This document shows positions 22,673 to 33,790 of a DNA stretch of 64,000 nucleotides, piece by piece. This DNA is from Mycocentrospora acerina (Eukaryota; Ascomycota; Dothideomycetes; Pleosporales). A program made the position numbers and the translations under genes. The stretch is from positions 188,436 to 252,435 of the forward strand of contig JAKUHH010000080.1 of assembly GCA_022701365.1 (NCBI GenBank), read 5' to 3'. Every line of letters starts with the position of its first letter. Positions within the stretch are counted from its first letter, which is position 1. The notes below the pieces were generated by a model. It was not told the origin of the DNA and made no database searches. It saw nothing but the letters and a program-made list of their open reading frames with translations.

Positions 22673-23311
22673 CTATTTCTTGGCCAGCAGCTGGCTGCGG
22701 ATGTGGTCGAGTGCCTTGTTGGCCCAGTAGCTGTCTCGTGGGAAGAGTCGCCACACTGCGAGGAGGTCGGTTGCGTTGTGATTGTGTGTCCATGTGTTGC
22801 GTTCAAGGTTGATGCGGAGGTGGTCGCGTTCCGAGTAGAGTCCTAGGACTGTGAGCGCGCGGTCGATGCGGCTGCTTGTGAGGATTGTGGACGAGTTTGG
22901 TGGTTGTGCGGGTAAGATGTCGTGAGTGGCTTTTTCATAGGCGGTCACCATCCAGGAGAGTACAATGCTTAGGCCTTGGGCTTCGCATTTCTGGGCGGGG
23001 AGTACGAGAATTCGAGATCCGGATGGAGTGGGACGGGTGTATAGCTTGACGAGTAGGGCGCCGCAGAAGTCGATGAGCATTCTGTAGGGCACGTCATGGA
23101 AAAGGATGGAGTGAGGGTTGTTGGACAGGGCGATGCTGATGCGGATGTCGGGCTTGATGATGCGGTTGGCTCGTTGGGTGAATGCTCGGGGCCCTAGTGA
23201 TGTAGTGCTTGGTAGTAGCAGCATAGACTGGACAGTATGAGACGCGGATATTGATGTCTGACGAGAATGATAGAAGTCGTGCGAAGCGAGCGCTGTCAGT
23301 GACGGTGGCAT
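22673..23311 (-). CDS. Hypothetical protein
   Basis: A single ORF of 212 aa from the ATG at 23311 to a TAG at 22675-22673. I chose the internal ATG at 23311; an upstream in-frame ATG (23449) would add 46 residues without protein character. The sequence is well packed with aliphatic and aromatic residues (YRMLIDFCGALLVKLYTRP, LSIVLSWMVTAYEKA, then a charged helix ending LDHIRSQLLAKK) and looks like a folded domain, but I do not recognise the family. The reading frame continues past the stop for another 165 codons, so the true product may be longer or the gene may be damaged. Confidence 0.55.
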   Translation of the reverse strand: MPPSLTALASHDFYHSRQTSISASHTVQSMLLLPSTTSLGPRAFTQRANRIIKPDIRISIALSNNPHSILFHDVPYRMLIDFCGALLVKLYTRPTPSGSRILVLPAQKCEAQGLSIVLSWMVTAYEKATHDILPAQPPNSSTILTSSRIDRALTVLGLYSERDHLRINLERNTWTHNHNATDLLAVWRLFPRDSYWANKALDHIRSQLLAKK

Positions 23312-26300
23312 ACTGACAATGCGTGATGATAGATTTTGAAATGAGTGACTCGGTAAAATACAATGTATAACCATATACGACCTGTATGCAAACCCTGTAC
23401 TAAATGTTATGATTGCGACATGGCCATGTGTCCGAGTGTTGGTGTGCAAGTCAAGTAAGAGTGATGCTCTGGTCGGTACAGCAAGACCTGAAATCAGATT
23501 TGAGAAGGAGGGAAAGACGTATGCACTTGCACCTCACTCATCTTTTCAACCATCAGCTTCTGAGACACTTGAAATATTTCAATATTGAAGTAGGCATGTC
23601 GTCAGCCGTAGCGAATAGCCCGTGGTACTCGGATCTTATCCACTTTTATTCGCTTGCAAATTACCTGCTCCTCTTTCAGTCAAAGCCTAGCTAGCATGAA
23701 GCCATGTTGCTAAACTCCAGTGATCAAGGATGTTGCTATACGAGAATATGTTCTTTCTAACAGCCGATAGGGGCCTCGACGTTCATAGACCAACGCGTGC
23801 TCAGATCAAAGCTTCTAGTACGTATAAAATTCCGATAAGTATTTGTTGCAGCACCTAGAAGAAAATCTAGTTATTACGGGACAAAACATAGCTTACTCAA
23901 GTAGGTGTCTAGAAGGACTTTGGCACGGAAGATGAAATCAAGCTGTAGTCCAGACCTGGCGTACTTGAACCATGGAATCTATCAGCTAGAACTCGGTTAG
24001 CTGGCTGTGTCATCATAAAAAAACGACTTTTCAAATCCATGATGAGCTATTGGCGTTTGTGGGATCCACCTTGGAATATACACCAACGAGACAGTCAAGC
24101 CAGCAATCTCCACACGTATTTAACGCGATAATTCTGCAGTAATCCCTTATCGGATGCCCGGACCTATTAGAAAATCGTACCAGTGTACGTGTTTGTGTCT
24201 GTAATGTTGTACTTTCCAACTCACCAGGTTGGTCTTTAACCTCCCCCTGTGGACAGTATCCTCAAATATGCCGACCGCATGACCCCAAAATTCTTTTCTA
24301 CACATCGCTCTGCCGTGAACCCTTGTTTATTAACATCACACCGCAAGTTCTTTGCATGCTTTCTTCAAGGCCCCATTCACCCACGGTTTCATGCAGCCAA
24401 CTCACCGTGTAAAATAACACCGAGCATCCAAGGCAACACCAGAGAGTCATTGGAACCCAGAAATACTATACCCATCAGAGCAAAGTGCATTCTGATTAAA
24501 ACCCACGTACCTTACGTAACACAAAGGCTCATCCATCTCTGTGCCATCGCCATCAACGACCCTCAGGAGGCTGTAAAAGACTACCTCTTGCTGTCCAAAG
24601 GCGATTGCTCGTTCCCAGGAACAGGATCAGCAAGCGAAAATTTTCTCAGAGATTTTTTTTCATCTCCAAAAAACTATCTCCCAATTCAGTACCTTGCGAT
24701 GCTCATAAGCTTCATACCCCGCCATTTTCGCGCATTGTAACAACGCGGAAAAAATACAGACGATTGCTTCTCTCTACCTGTGGCGTTTCTGACAGCTTCA
24801 GTATGACTAACAAGGCATTCAGAGTGGTTTCCAAGAAGATGACGGGAAATGCCAGAAGATCCGTTGTCCATCACAAAACGATATTCTCTTGCTCAGAGTA
24901 GTCTGTCGAAAAGATGGACTTTTTCTTATCCACAAGTCGCCCACACGGTCTAGATCTTTCTCCAGCCACGTCAAAGTATTTTTTTTTGTGGATGCAGAAA
25001 TTTGAGCCGAAAGTAGAGTTACTAATCAAAACATCCAAGGGTTGTCTGTTGCCGCAAAGGGAAATCGTTCCTTGGAGTAAAAGGCTTTGTGGTCCAGAGC
25101 TTCCACCGATCCCAAAGTTGTGTAGTTGGAGACATGATGGCTTCTGTAGAGAGGATGCGTAGATGTAGTGAAAGTGAGTAGCAGCTCGGTGTTTGATGTC
25201 CTTGCGTTTGAGATTTCTAATCAATGGCGGAAGGAGATAGCCGAGATGCGAAGTGGGGAGAAATGATACTACTCAGCTACCCGACTATGATCATGCAATT
25301 ATGAGGCGCTCAATTGGAGACGTCATAGTAGGCAATTACCTCTTGGTGAAAATAGAGTTTTGCTTGATATTTGAGAGTGAATTGGCCTCGAATGATAGTA
25401 TAATGTCGGCACGAGTTTCCAAACGCAGTAAAGTGGGGCAGAACCCTGCCTGCTTTGGCCGTCGACGCAAACCTTGCTCTGGATAAACATTTGGAGATGT
25501 GCTGTGCATTCAGCGGCCCCGACTCAACCATTGTCAGATGTTCCAACCACATAACAATCGCCTAGGAGAAGTAGTCTCGACTTCGAATTTAAGTTTAACA
25601 ATCATTTTGAGTGTTGCTGCATAGTCAATATATTCATGTTGTTGTAGTTCTGCTGGTACAAGTCAAGGGCGTCTCCTCTTTTTCGTCTGTTAGTGTGTTG
25701 CTAGTATTTCTCGCGCTGGCAAACGGACCACCAGATATAGATTGCGGGGGACATTGCCGCACTGTTTGGTACCCACATCACTGGGACGTCCTTAAGTGGC
25801 GTACAAAGTATGTCGAAGACCATTTTCCTCCTGTAGTTAGGCTTAATCCCATATCTCGTTAGTAGAAGTAATGGGTAGCAATTGAGATCCAGGCTGCGCA
25901 GTGGTGCTTGTACCGAGCCTGCAGACGCTCCGATGCGGCGATTCTTGAGTTAGACTACGCGACACTACTTATTCCGCGACTCCATAAACAGCTACTTTTT
26001 ATTATGATTTAAAGATTGGCGATGAGACCCGACTGCCTCTAGTTTGATGGCATATTTAGTGGCGTGATTACACATGTGGCTGTCGCGAGGGCTGTGGAGT
26101 GAGTGCATCAGCCTACGTTGACTTTGACAACTGTGGGACGGTCGATAGCGACCCAAGTACGCAATGTAGCCGTAGTTCGTTGCTAGAGAGATACTATTGA
26201 GACTACAACTACACTCGGAAGGAGCGAAAATTCCCCGTAGGAACAGTTTCAATGCTTAGCCAGTCTTGGGGGTTCAGCAATGAGCTGTGATAGGTTGGAC

Positions 26301-27153
26301 AAGCAAGAGCAACGGCATATGAAGGAAAATATGGCACAGCCTCCAAAATCGAGTGCCGGAACACAAGCGTTACACAAGATCAGGAGATGGGCGTCGTGCT
26401 GATGGATTTGATTCTTGGTAGGATAGCGTGGATCACGGCGAATCGATGTCTGGTGACTGGCGAATCAGGTGTGAGTATATCTACCATGTTGTGAAATGGC
26501 TGCGCTTGGCTTCTCAATACGGTAAGAAGGCCTGGTGTCTCATGGACCCTGCTTCAGCGTGAGAGGACGATAGTTTTGCAAGTGCAAGGGCGAAGGATGC
26601 GGCTGACGGAAGGTCTCCACAGCGGGGTCGCCCAAAGTAGTATGCAGCTCGTTCGGGAGACAGCGCACATACGTCAACAAGACCGGGATATAGAGCGATG
26701 CTCTGCGCCATGGTGGTTGGGTGAGCGTGGGCACCGGGGCGGAAGCCGTTACCCGAGACATGACCGGCATGCCGAACCACCCACACCACATCGACCATTT
26801 CGAACGACGCGACATGACCGACAAGGCATAGCGAGAGCGGGATGGATTGACACGACGTACACTAGGAGAAAGTTTGTCACTGCTTCTACCAAGATAACGT
26901 AGGGAGCCTGAGTATATACATTGCCAGGATGGTGCCGGCATGGAGTTGCAAGGTTTGTTTGGTGCAGCCGATTGATCTGTTTGCCGTGCTCCAAACGAGT
27001 GGCGCTTACCGGATAGAGTAGCGAGCCTTGGGCTCCTTGACTACTTACTTCATGAGTTGTGAGCCTCGAACGTGTCTGGTTCCGGCATAAGAAGCCGGGC
27101 CTCTCAAACAATGTTGCGTACCCTTTCGCATCTTTGGCAGGCCCTTGAAAGAG
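23312..27153. other. Long gene-poor stretch
   Basis: 3.8 kb in which open frames are short, mostly lack an ATG in a sensible position, and show no family character on either strand. The 26.5-27.1 kb part is more GC-rich and has overlapping open frames on both strands, a pattern of composition rather than coding. No LTR, terminal inverted repeat or tRNA was recognised. Confidence 0.5.
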
Positions 27154-29043
27154 ATGTTCTGTGATCCCATACCTTCAACCTGCAGCACTGCTCGTAAAGG
27201 TACACACGTTTCCTGGTTTCGGTCAAGACTATGTTGATCCCAAGCAGGCTCCTCTACGTCGCCTCCAAGTTCAGAAATCAATGCTAAAGTCAAACGAAAA
27301 CGAATCAAGCGTGATGGCCATCCGCAGCTCCAGTTCGTCACGGCCACCGATCCTTCGCAATTCAGAGACGACGATGCGAAGAGAAGCGTGCGTTCACAGG
27401 CTATGATTCACTGGAGACATGAAGATTCGATGCAAAAGAAAAGAAGTCAGGAATCACCCGCAAAGATCCCTACGCCAAACGAACCCGCCGTGGCCAAGAA
27501 ACTCACGATTTGTACCAAGGGCCCAAGCCCTCTTCAACACACGCCGCCAACTCAAGATGCACCCAGAACCGAATCACACAATAGTCATGTAGTCGAGCAC
27601 GCCGACTGCCAACTCAGCGATGCCGACGAGGAGCTCCAAATCCAAATCTTGATCGATAGGCTGGCTAGTTGCGACAATATTGGCCCAGGTTTCGATCCCG
27701 ATACTCTGCTGCCCCAATTTCGAAACCCTGAGCCAAATGTAAACTACCTTGTGCGTGAATGCGTGAAAGGGCTCACATCAGAGTCGGTACGCAGTAAATG
27801 GACTCCTTCTCATCCGCATATTATACTCAGCTCGGCACAGTTGGCATCTACATGGCTCGACATGTACGCAGGCTGTCCAGGCGATAGTAAAAGGACTGCT
27901 ATGATCAAGGCTGCAACAATAAAAATTGTCAACGAACGACTTCGCAACCCCGAGACCCGTCTTGATGATACGACCCTCATGGTCATTGTTAGCTTACTCG
28001 CTGGTGAGATGTGGAGTTGTAATGAGAAGACGTTGCACATGCACCAGGCCGCCATGGGTCAGTTGGTTGTACAGCGAGGAGGATTGGACCGTCTGGGTGG
28101 AAATGGAGCAATCGCTGAAGTGACTGCAGCGTATGTATCTTTCTCTCGTCCATGTTCTCACATGCTGAAGTTTTTTAGATGCTGCTATCACTTTGATGTA
28201 GTCTGCGAAACTAACCCACCACCATCATTTCGAACCTGGAAGCCGAATACGCTTACCCCGACTGAATTAACAGGCCTTCCAGAGTCCCCTCTGTTTTGTC
28301 CGAGCGACCAGTTTCTTACAATCAATACAGCGACGCACTGTTCATCGCTCACCTATAAGCTGATTTGCGATATGCGCGATCTGACCAACCTATTCATCAG
28401 CCACAATAATGTGTTAGAGTCAACCCAAACCCAGCAGGTAGGGACAACGACACATTCTAGCTCTCTCTCACTCAACTATGATCTCAAGGTTGCCGCCATA
28501 CTTGAGCGAGTAGCTTTGTTACCTTCGGCGAGCATACAAGGTCTCCCAACTTCTAACGATTGGGTATACGAATCCTGTCGTATTGCCGCACTCATATACA
28601 CAGCTGCTGTCGTCACGCGTATTCCGTTTTCCATTGCTGCCGACCCCGCTTGTAACGCTGTTCTCTCCCATGCGGGACTACAACTCAGCCCCAAGTTTGG
28701 AGGGCATGCACTTGCAAACAGCCTTGCCGAAGCACTACACGAAGTATTAAAACTTACAGATACCACCAATCTCTGGAACGGTATGCCTGGAGTTTTCTAC
28801 TGGGTCAGTACTGTTGGCGCTGCTGCTGCTCGCACGCCCTACACAATCGATATGACGAAGCAAACAAGGCGTCATAACGGAGCTTATGCGATGTGGGTGC
28901 GGCGTTGTCTGATAATGTTATCTACCCGCACAATGACCGTATTAGTCTTCCAACACCCAGTTCCCATTATAACGGCTCAAACACGACTACTAAAGATACA
29001 GGAACTTATCAATACTAGAAATCACAGCAACTTTGTCAAGTGA
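27154..29043 (+). CDS. Fungal transcription-factor-like protein (Fungal_trans_2/tachykinin-type)
   Basis: Resembles the fungal proteins labelled tachykinin family or Fungal_trans_2, presumed regulators without an obvious zinc cluster. A proposed short exon 1 (27154-27193) joins exon 2 from 27248 in phase (GTAAAG...GCAG). Exon 2 then reads a basic, NLS-like run (KVKRKRIKR) and the family N-terminal pattern FVTATDPSQFRDDDAKRSVRSQAM. A second intron, 28131-28178 (GTATGT...TTTTAG), is 48 bp and stopless. The rest is a helical C-terminal domain with ATIKIVNERL, LLAGEMWSCNEKTLHMHQAAM and GLDRLGG, typical of Fungal_trans_2. The first exon is uncertain; the body is well supported. Confidence 0.7.
28131..28178 (+). 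other. Probable stopless 48-bp intron
   Basis: GTATGT donor, TTTTTTAG acceptor and a GCTGAAG branch-like site. It is in frame and without a stop, and removing it brings a predicted helix together (TAA joined to CCYHFD). Confidence 0.7.
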
Positions 29044-30362
29044 GCCAATTTCTCAAGCTCGCACAAAGTCTCATATTTAATTGGGCCTCAACCACCGTAT
29101 CGGTCGCGACGACTACGCCTCCTTCAGCCCAAAAGGGTTGCTTACTAAAATATCTCGACACTGGTGTCCACTTACATGAGCTTGGTATTCATTGTAAGAT
29201 GGAACCTCGAGTGAAGAAAATGGCACAGCGACCGGCTACGTCATATATTCGATGCGAAATATTAATATCTCGCTATTTACAACATCAATCCACGTAGAAG
29301 CCCTTAGCCCCGGTTCTCTCATTCACCACTGCAGAAAAATGCATATGCCACATGATCATCAAGAGATCAGATCATTCGCCTCTCCGAACTTTTAAGGTTC
29401 CATGCTCATCCGTCACGGCTCAGCTTTTGGTTCTTCTTGGCTTGCGGCTTTCCTGGACAATTGAGATTGCAAGGTTAAACTTTTATTGCGCGGTCAACGA
29501 GTTGTTTTTTTAGGCAATGGTCTCGTCTTGTGACCCGTTTTTTCTGCAACTATAAATATGCAGGTGGTCAACAGCAAGCTTACAAAGCAATTCAAATGTC
29601 CAATCAATGACTTCGTAAGCAGATCTTTTACTCTTAACTCTTGAAACTTTGTATCTGTCTCACTTCAGTTCGATTCTTACATGAAGCTTGTCAGCTTCCA
29701 GGCCCTTCCACATTTTCGTGCGAAAATGGTCCATGTATGGAAAGCGTAGCCTTCCGAACGTAATTTACCTGCTAATTTCACTCACTTTTCCTCTTTTTCC
29801 AATCACAGATCTCGGTTCCCCAAGGCACAATTTGCACATGACGCGAGAGCATCTGACTTTGATGACGTCGTAGTCTGTATTGTGCGCTGCTAGCCAATGG
29901 TACCAAGTAAATTCCCTCGGGAGCAAGAGCAAACACCTGAGCCAATGCCGTGGTGTTTTGCATACGCGAAGCAAAGCGAATAATTTTCAATGCTCACCGT
30001 GCTATATTTTGTCTTTTACTAGCTGACTGGTTTCTTCACGGGGCAATTCTCAAGCCCTCCAGCAGACTTTTCCTAGTTTTAATGCGTCATATGGTCTCCA
30101 GCCAAGGTGAGGTACGCAGATCGATGGCAGCGCGTGTTTGCATTCGGCCTCCGAGGAAGCCGCGCTTCTTTCGCAGGTGTTTTTTCAGCCGGGCCGGGTG
30201 GCTGCCGAGCGGACCACGAGGAACACCAGATCCGTTAGAATCATTGACTAACATTTGCTCCGACCACCTATTTAAGATGGAGAATGGTAACTAACAAATA
30301 CAAGGGTTTAGAATATCATAATAGCGATCATCGCAACTGGAAGTAGTTTTTTACTATCAAAT
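29044..30362. other. Gene-less spacer with a TATA-like site
   Basis: 1.3 kb upstream of a hypothetical gene. A TATAAATA element occurs near 29551 and is followed by an ATG (29682) opening only 22 codons. No supported gene. Confidence 0.45.
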
Positions 30363-32195
30363 ATGGCTCTTGTTACTCAATTTTGCTATCACAAGCATGG
30401 CAAGAACCCAACTAAGAAAGCACTTTTTGCAGACGAAAGTCTCGAGAAATCGCATGTGCAACTTACAGTATTTTCGGGGGCCTGGAGGCGACTATTTGCA
30501 TCGAAACCGAACAAAAGCCAATGTCGTTGGGTCCCAGCACTGTCCGGTATCGTCGAAGCTGGGGATGAAGGCCTGTATTCCTCAACACTATTCACCAGCC
30601 TGCATGAATATCACAACGATATTTCATACGAAAGTCTACTCGAAGTATTTGCCAACAGTCTGAGAGCCCGCCCTATTGCGGATAGATCCACATACTCTCA
30701 ACATATCTCTGGGTTCCTATCAACTAAGAGAAGTGGTGGTAGTGGACCTGGAATAGTACGTTCACGGTCGCAGGGGAATAGAAATGGCGTGCGAACAGAA
30801 GCAATGTCAAAGACCAGAAGAAAGAGTGTAGACTCATCGACATTAGAGAGAACTCCGGCTAGGAGTATGTCAATGAAGAGGCCAGCACTGGTATTGATTC
30901 CCACGAGTACCGGTTACATTGAGACGGACAAGCTGAGCGCTATGTCGAGGTCTTGGATGGAAAATGGAGTATTTCCAGAAACACAAGATGGAGCAACAGG
31001 CATTAGAGTCACGCCAGCAGAACTCACAGCACTTTCTCTTATCCTTGGCAGTCCCCTTGACGTTACTAGTCCGAAGGCTGAAGCCGTGCTTACTCGGCAA
31101 GGTGCACTTGGCATCTCAATCTCATCGAAAATGATAGATTTTGGAGAATACCAAGTTGTTCTCAATGTGCACAGACAAAGTATTGCTCAACTACCTGCCA
31201 GCGGGTCTGGCTTTTCACCCCTCTTGGCGAAGCACCTTGCATTTGGTTCTCTTCCGTTCTTGCAGGATACAAAAACCATTCATAGTATCCTCATTACTGA
31301 TGAGACAATCGATATGATCCAAACAGGTAGACCATTCTTCCTCCAAACGTCCTCCAAAGAAACACCTCAATGGAGATACTTTGCTGCACTGCCCCACTCT
31401 CGGAACCCGAGATTCTATGTCGCCTCTTCATCTCATTCCGCAAAACCGGCAGCCACCCTAATTGACACCATCGCCAATTTATCATTCACAGGCGGTCTCA
31501 CGCCGCTCGCCTCCTCACCACTTGTTACAGCCGTACGATTCGTCGCATCTGGTGGCCTACCACCTGGACGACTTCTTCAGCGACTTGAAGGCCTCGTTGA
31601 CAAAGTCCATAAACACTCGCCCCACCTCAATATCTTTGGGCCACTCTACGAGCCTCATAATGCTGGCCTCCTGTTTCGTGAGCGTGAGCGGCTAGGAAAG
31701 CTTGTCACAGACGCCGTGTCAAGCGAATCACTTGCAGATAGGGTTGCACGCATGCACAGATACACCACCTTGCTCGAGCGCTTGATGGCTATGGTCTCCG
31801 ATATAAAGTCTCATGACGTGCTGGCCGCTGTAAAAAAAGCCTCCAGAAAAGAAATGCAATACTCGTACGCAGGTGCCGTCGCTGCTCACACAGATACTGG
31901 ATCCGGAACACCCGTTAGTGCTGAATCACGACTAAGCGCACACCGATCGAGTATCGAATCGAGTAACGCTTCTGGCGCTGACTCGAATACCATACCAGCA
32001 AAGAGTCTAGGTCAAGAGATGGAGCCAATATTGAAGAGCGAGTTACCACTTAGTATTGAAGCCATTGCGATGGTGGCACGCATGGTACTGGTTGCTTGGA
32101 CATTAAGTGTTGAGAAGGTGGCTTGGGGCGAGGGAGAAGGAGGCTTCAGGCTTCCAGACTTACGATCATTACCAGAGAAAATGATCTTGTGCTAA
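30363..32195 (+). CDS. Conserved-looking hypothetical protein, 610 aa
   Basis: Uninterrupted ORF of 610 aa. The N-terminal ~110 residues look globular; residues ~115-180 are basic and Ser/Arg-rich (linker); a larger folded region spans ~185-470, with strand/loop character (GISISSKMIDFGEYQVVLNV, LPASGSGFSPLLAKHLAFGS). A helical section and Ser-rich linker follow, then a hydrophobic helix near residues 565-590. I do not recognise a family and see no signal peptide, so no function is given. There is no sign of introns or breaks. It may start further upstream. Confidence 0.65.
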   Translation: MALVTQFCYHKHGKNPTKKALFADESLEKSHVQLTVFSGAWRRLFASKPNKSQCRWVPALSGIVEAGDEGLYSSTLFTSLHEYHNDISYESLLEVFANSLRARPIADRSTYSQHISGFLSTKRSGGSGPGIVRSRSQGNRNGVRTEAMSKTRRKSVDSSTLERTPARSMSMKRPALVLIPTSTGYIETDKLSAMSRSWMENGVFPETQDGATGIRVTPAELTALSLILGSPLDVTSPKAEAVLTRQGALGISISSKMIDFGEYQVVLNVHRQSIAQLPASGSGFSPLLAKHLAFGSLPFLQDTKTIHSILITDETIDMIQTGRPFFLQTSSKETPQWRYFAALPHSRNPRFYVASSSHSAKPAATLIDTIANLSFTGGLTPLASSPLVTAVRFVASGGLPPGRLLQRLEGLVDKVHKHSPHLNIFGPLYEPHNAGLLFRERERLGKLVTDAVSSESLADRVARMHRYTTLLERLMAMVSDIKSHDVLAAVKKASRKEMQYSYAGAVAAHTDTGSGTPVSAESRLSAHRSSIESSNASGADSNTIPAKSLGQEMEPILKSELPLSIEAIAMVARMVLVAWTLSVEKVAWGEGEGGFRLPDLRSLPEKMILC

Positions 32196-32487
32196 TTTTA
32201 TGCATTGGGTTTGATAATGTATATCAGGATTATGTGTAAACTGTAATGTCGGCGTTGCGGTACTAAGCGAACTGCTAATATGCTCTTAAAGTTCACACGG
32301 ACAAGTCACCCTGTCGGTGTTCTAGCTTTGGGAAGTGACCCAAAATCACATGTAGACTTTTCAATCTTCAATCGACCTTCTGGTTTCAATGATACTTCTA
32401 TAGCCTTCTTACTGTATCAAGCTATAAGTGCGTATTTCCAGCTCAAAAGCGTGCGCGCACCTGAACTTGCTAAATCTCAAGGATTTC

Positions 32488-33358
32488 TCACTGTTGGTCC
32501 TCGTCCGACTTCCAGAATATCCATGCAACGACCGTCATAATCTTCAAGATCACCGCAGTCCAGAGTGCGCCAGCAAGTCCAATAGAGCTATGCGCATACA
32601 AACCACCGAGGCATGCTCCAAGAAGTAGAAGTAATGGCGCACCAATTCTCCTATTTCTCTCTGGGTTGTTCCACGCAAAGAGGTTGGGGTCAGAAAAGCC
32701 GTCACAATATGTGCTTGTCAAAACCACACTTGTTAGGCTGTTATACCCCAACGCTCTCGAAGTCACGGCTTGCCCGCTCGACTGGAAAGCAACAGATGCA
32801 AGCGGTACCAAAACCTGCCAGTGGAGCTCATTCGTGGTGTCATTCCCAAACATGACTATCAGCGCTGCTGCGATGATAAGAAGTGTCTGGAATGAATACG
32901 ACGCAACGAGCACCCAACGCCTCTTTGGTGAAAAGTAGCGGTGGAAGCGTGCGAAGCAAAAAGAACCCAGGCAGAAGAATGATATTGATGTCAAGGCCTT
33001 GACCCAACGAATGCCCTCAGTAGGCGCGACTAGTCCCAGACCAAGGTAAATTGTGTTTCCTGAGCATTGCGTGTGAGCTGAAAATGCAATGCAAAGAGTC
33101 ATTTTCTGACTCACCCGTCTGCATGCTCACGAATGAGCCCCAAATAAACACCGCGGAGCTATCTAATAGCCCCGTGATGATGTAGCAAAAAAGCAATACC
33201 AAGTCTGCCCTGTGTTTGCTGACGTCTGCTGCCATATGCTCCCTCAATCGGTGCCATGACTGCGATACATCCGAGTTTTTGCCGGGTCGGCCGAGGAGCG
33301 GAGTTTCCTCGTCCGGTGCGCGGTGCGTGGCGTCTCTGCGCAAAACAGTGTTGCTCAT
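32488..33358 (-). CDS. DUF1275 (YoaK-type) membrane protein
   Basis: Multi-spanning membrane protein of the DUF1275 family, function unknown. Exons are 33358-33115 and 33059-32488 (244 + 572 nt = 271 aa), intron 55 bp. I placed the acceptor at the second CAG because it restores the family motif SMQTGNTIYLGLG exactly; the first CAG would insert six residues. About six hydrophobic segments are visible (VLLFCYIITGLLDS, ALTSISFFCLGSF, TLLIIAAALIVMF, VLVPLASVAFQ, APLLLLLGACLGGLY, LWTAVILKIM). An upstream in-frame ATG at 33379 could add seven residues. The gene is divergent from the oxalate decarboxylase. Confidence 0.85.
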
Positions 33359-33790
33359 GGTTGCGGAAGGTGAGTACAACCTTGAGTAGGGGAATGCAGC
33401 GCGAGAGGACGTGTTTTAACGTGGATTGGAGCGCGCCGAAATGTGACGGGGGTACCCAGCAGCGTGACGCATAGATCGGCAGGAACGCATCGTAAGCTTT
33501 AACAAGCTTCACGGCAATTGCGGGATATCTCAGGAATGTTGAATGCCGTTTCCCGTAGACAATCAATTCAACTGGTTTGTGAAGTCTTAGGCGTGGAAGA
33601 ATTCGTTGAGCGTGAGGGGACTGTTGGAACGCTTTAGCCGATCCATGCAATTGCTGTCTAAACTGTCGTCATCAATAGCGCGGTATGTTCGTGACAGACA
33701 TCATAAAGACGTGTTGGTGCCGGCTTGAAATGTTATATCACTTCAATTGTGGTCAAGTCTTTGGTTTGAATTAATTGACTGAACTCAAAC
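33359..33790. promoter_or_regulatory. Bidirectional promoter region
   Basis: 432 bp between divergent DUF1275 and oxalate decarboxylase starts. No specific site recognised. Confidence 0.4.

Noticed and set aside
23755..23775. TTTCTAACA and GATAGGGGC words like those at the LTR ends
   Set aside because: Words are too short, in the wrong order, and lack any flanking LTR similarity or target duplication.
24279..24740. Open frame of about 154 codons on the + strand
   Set aside because: No family character, no leader, no splice context; similar-sized frames occur on both strands nearby.
25611..25862. Frame with a signal-peptide-like hydrophobic start and two Cys
   Set aside because: It begins at GTG and contains no in-frame ATG; no splice donor supplies one.
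26514..27111. Overlapping open frames on the minus strand that look partly membrane-like
   Set aside because: Several frames are open at once in a GC-richer patch, a composition effect; no family motif in any of them.
29682..29760. ATG downstream of a TATA box opening a signal-peptide-like peptide
   Set aside because: Stops after 22 codons and no splice model extends it in frame.
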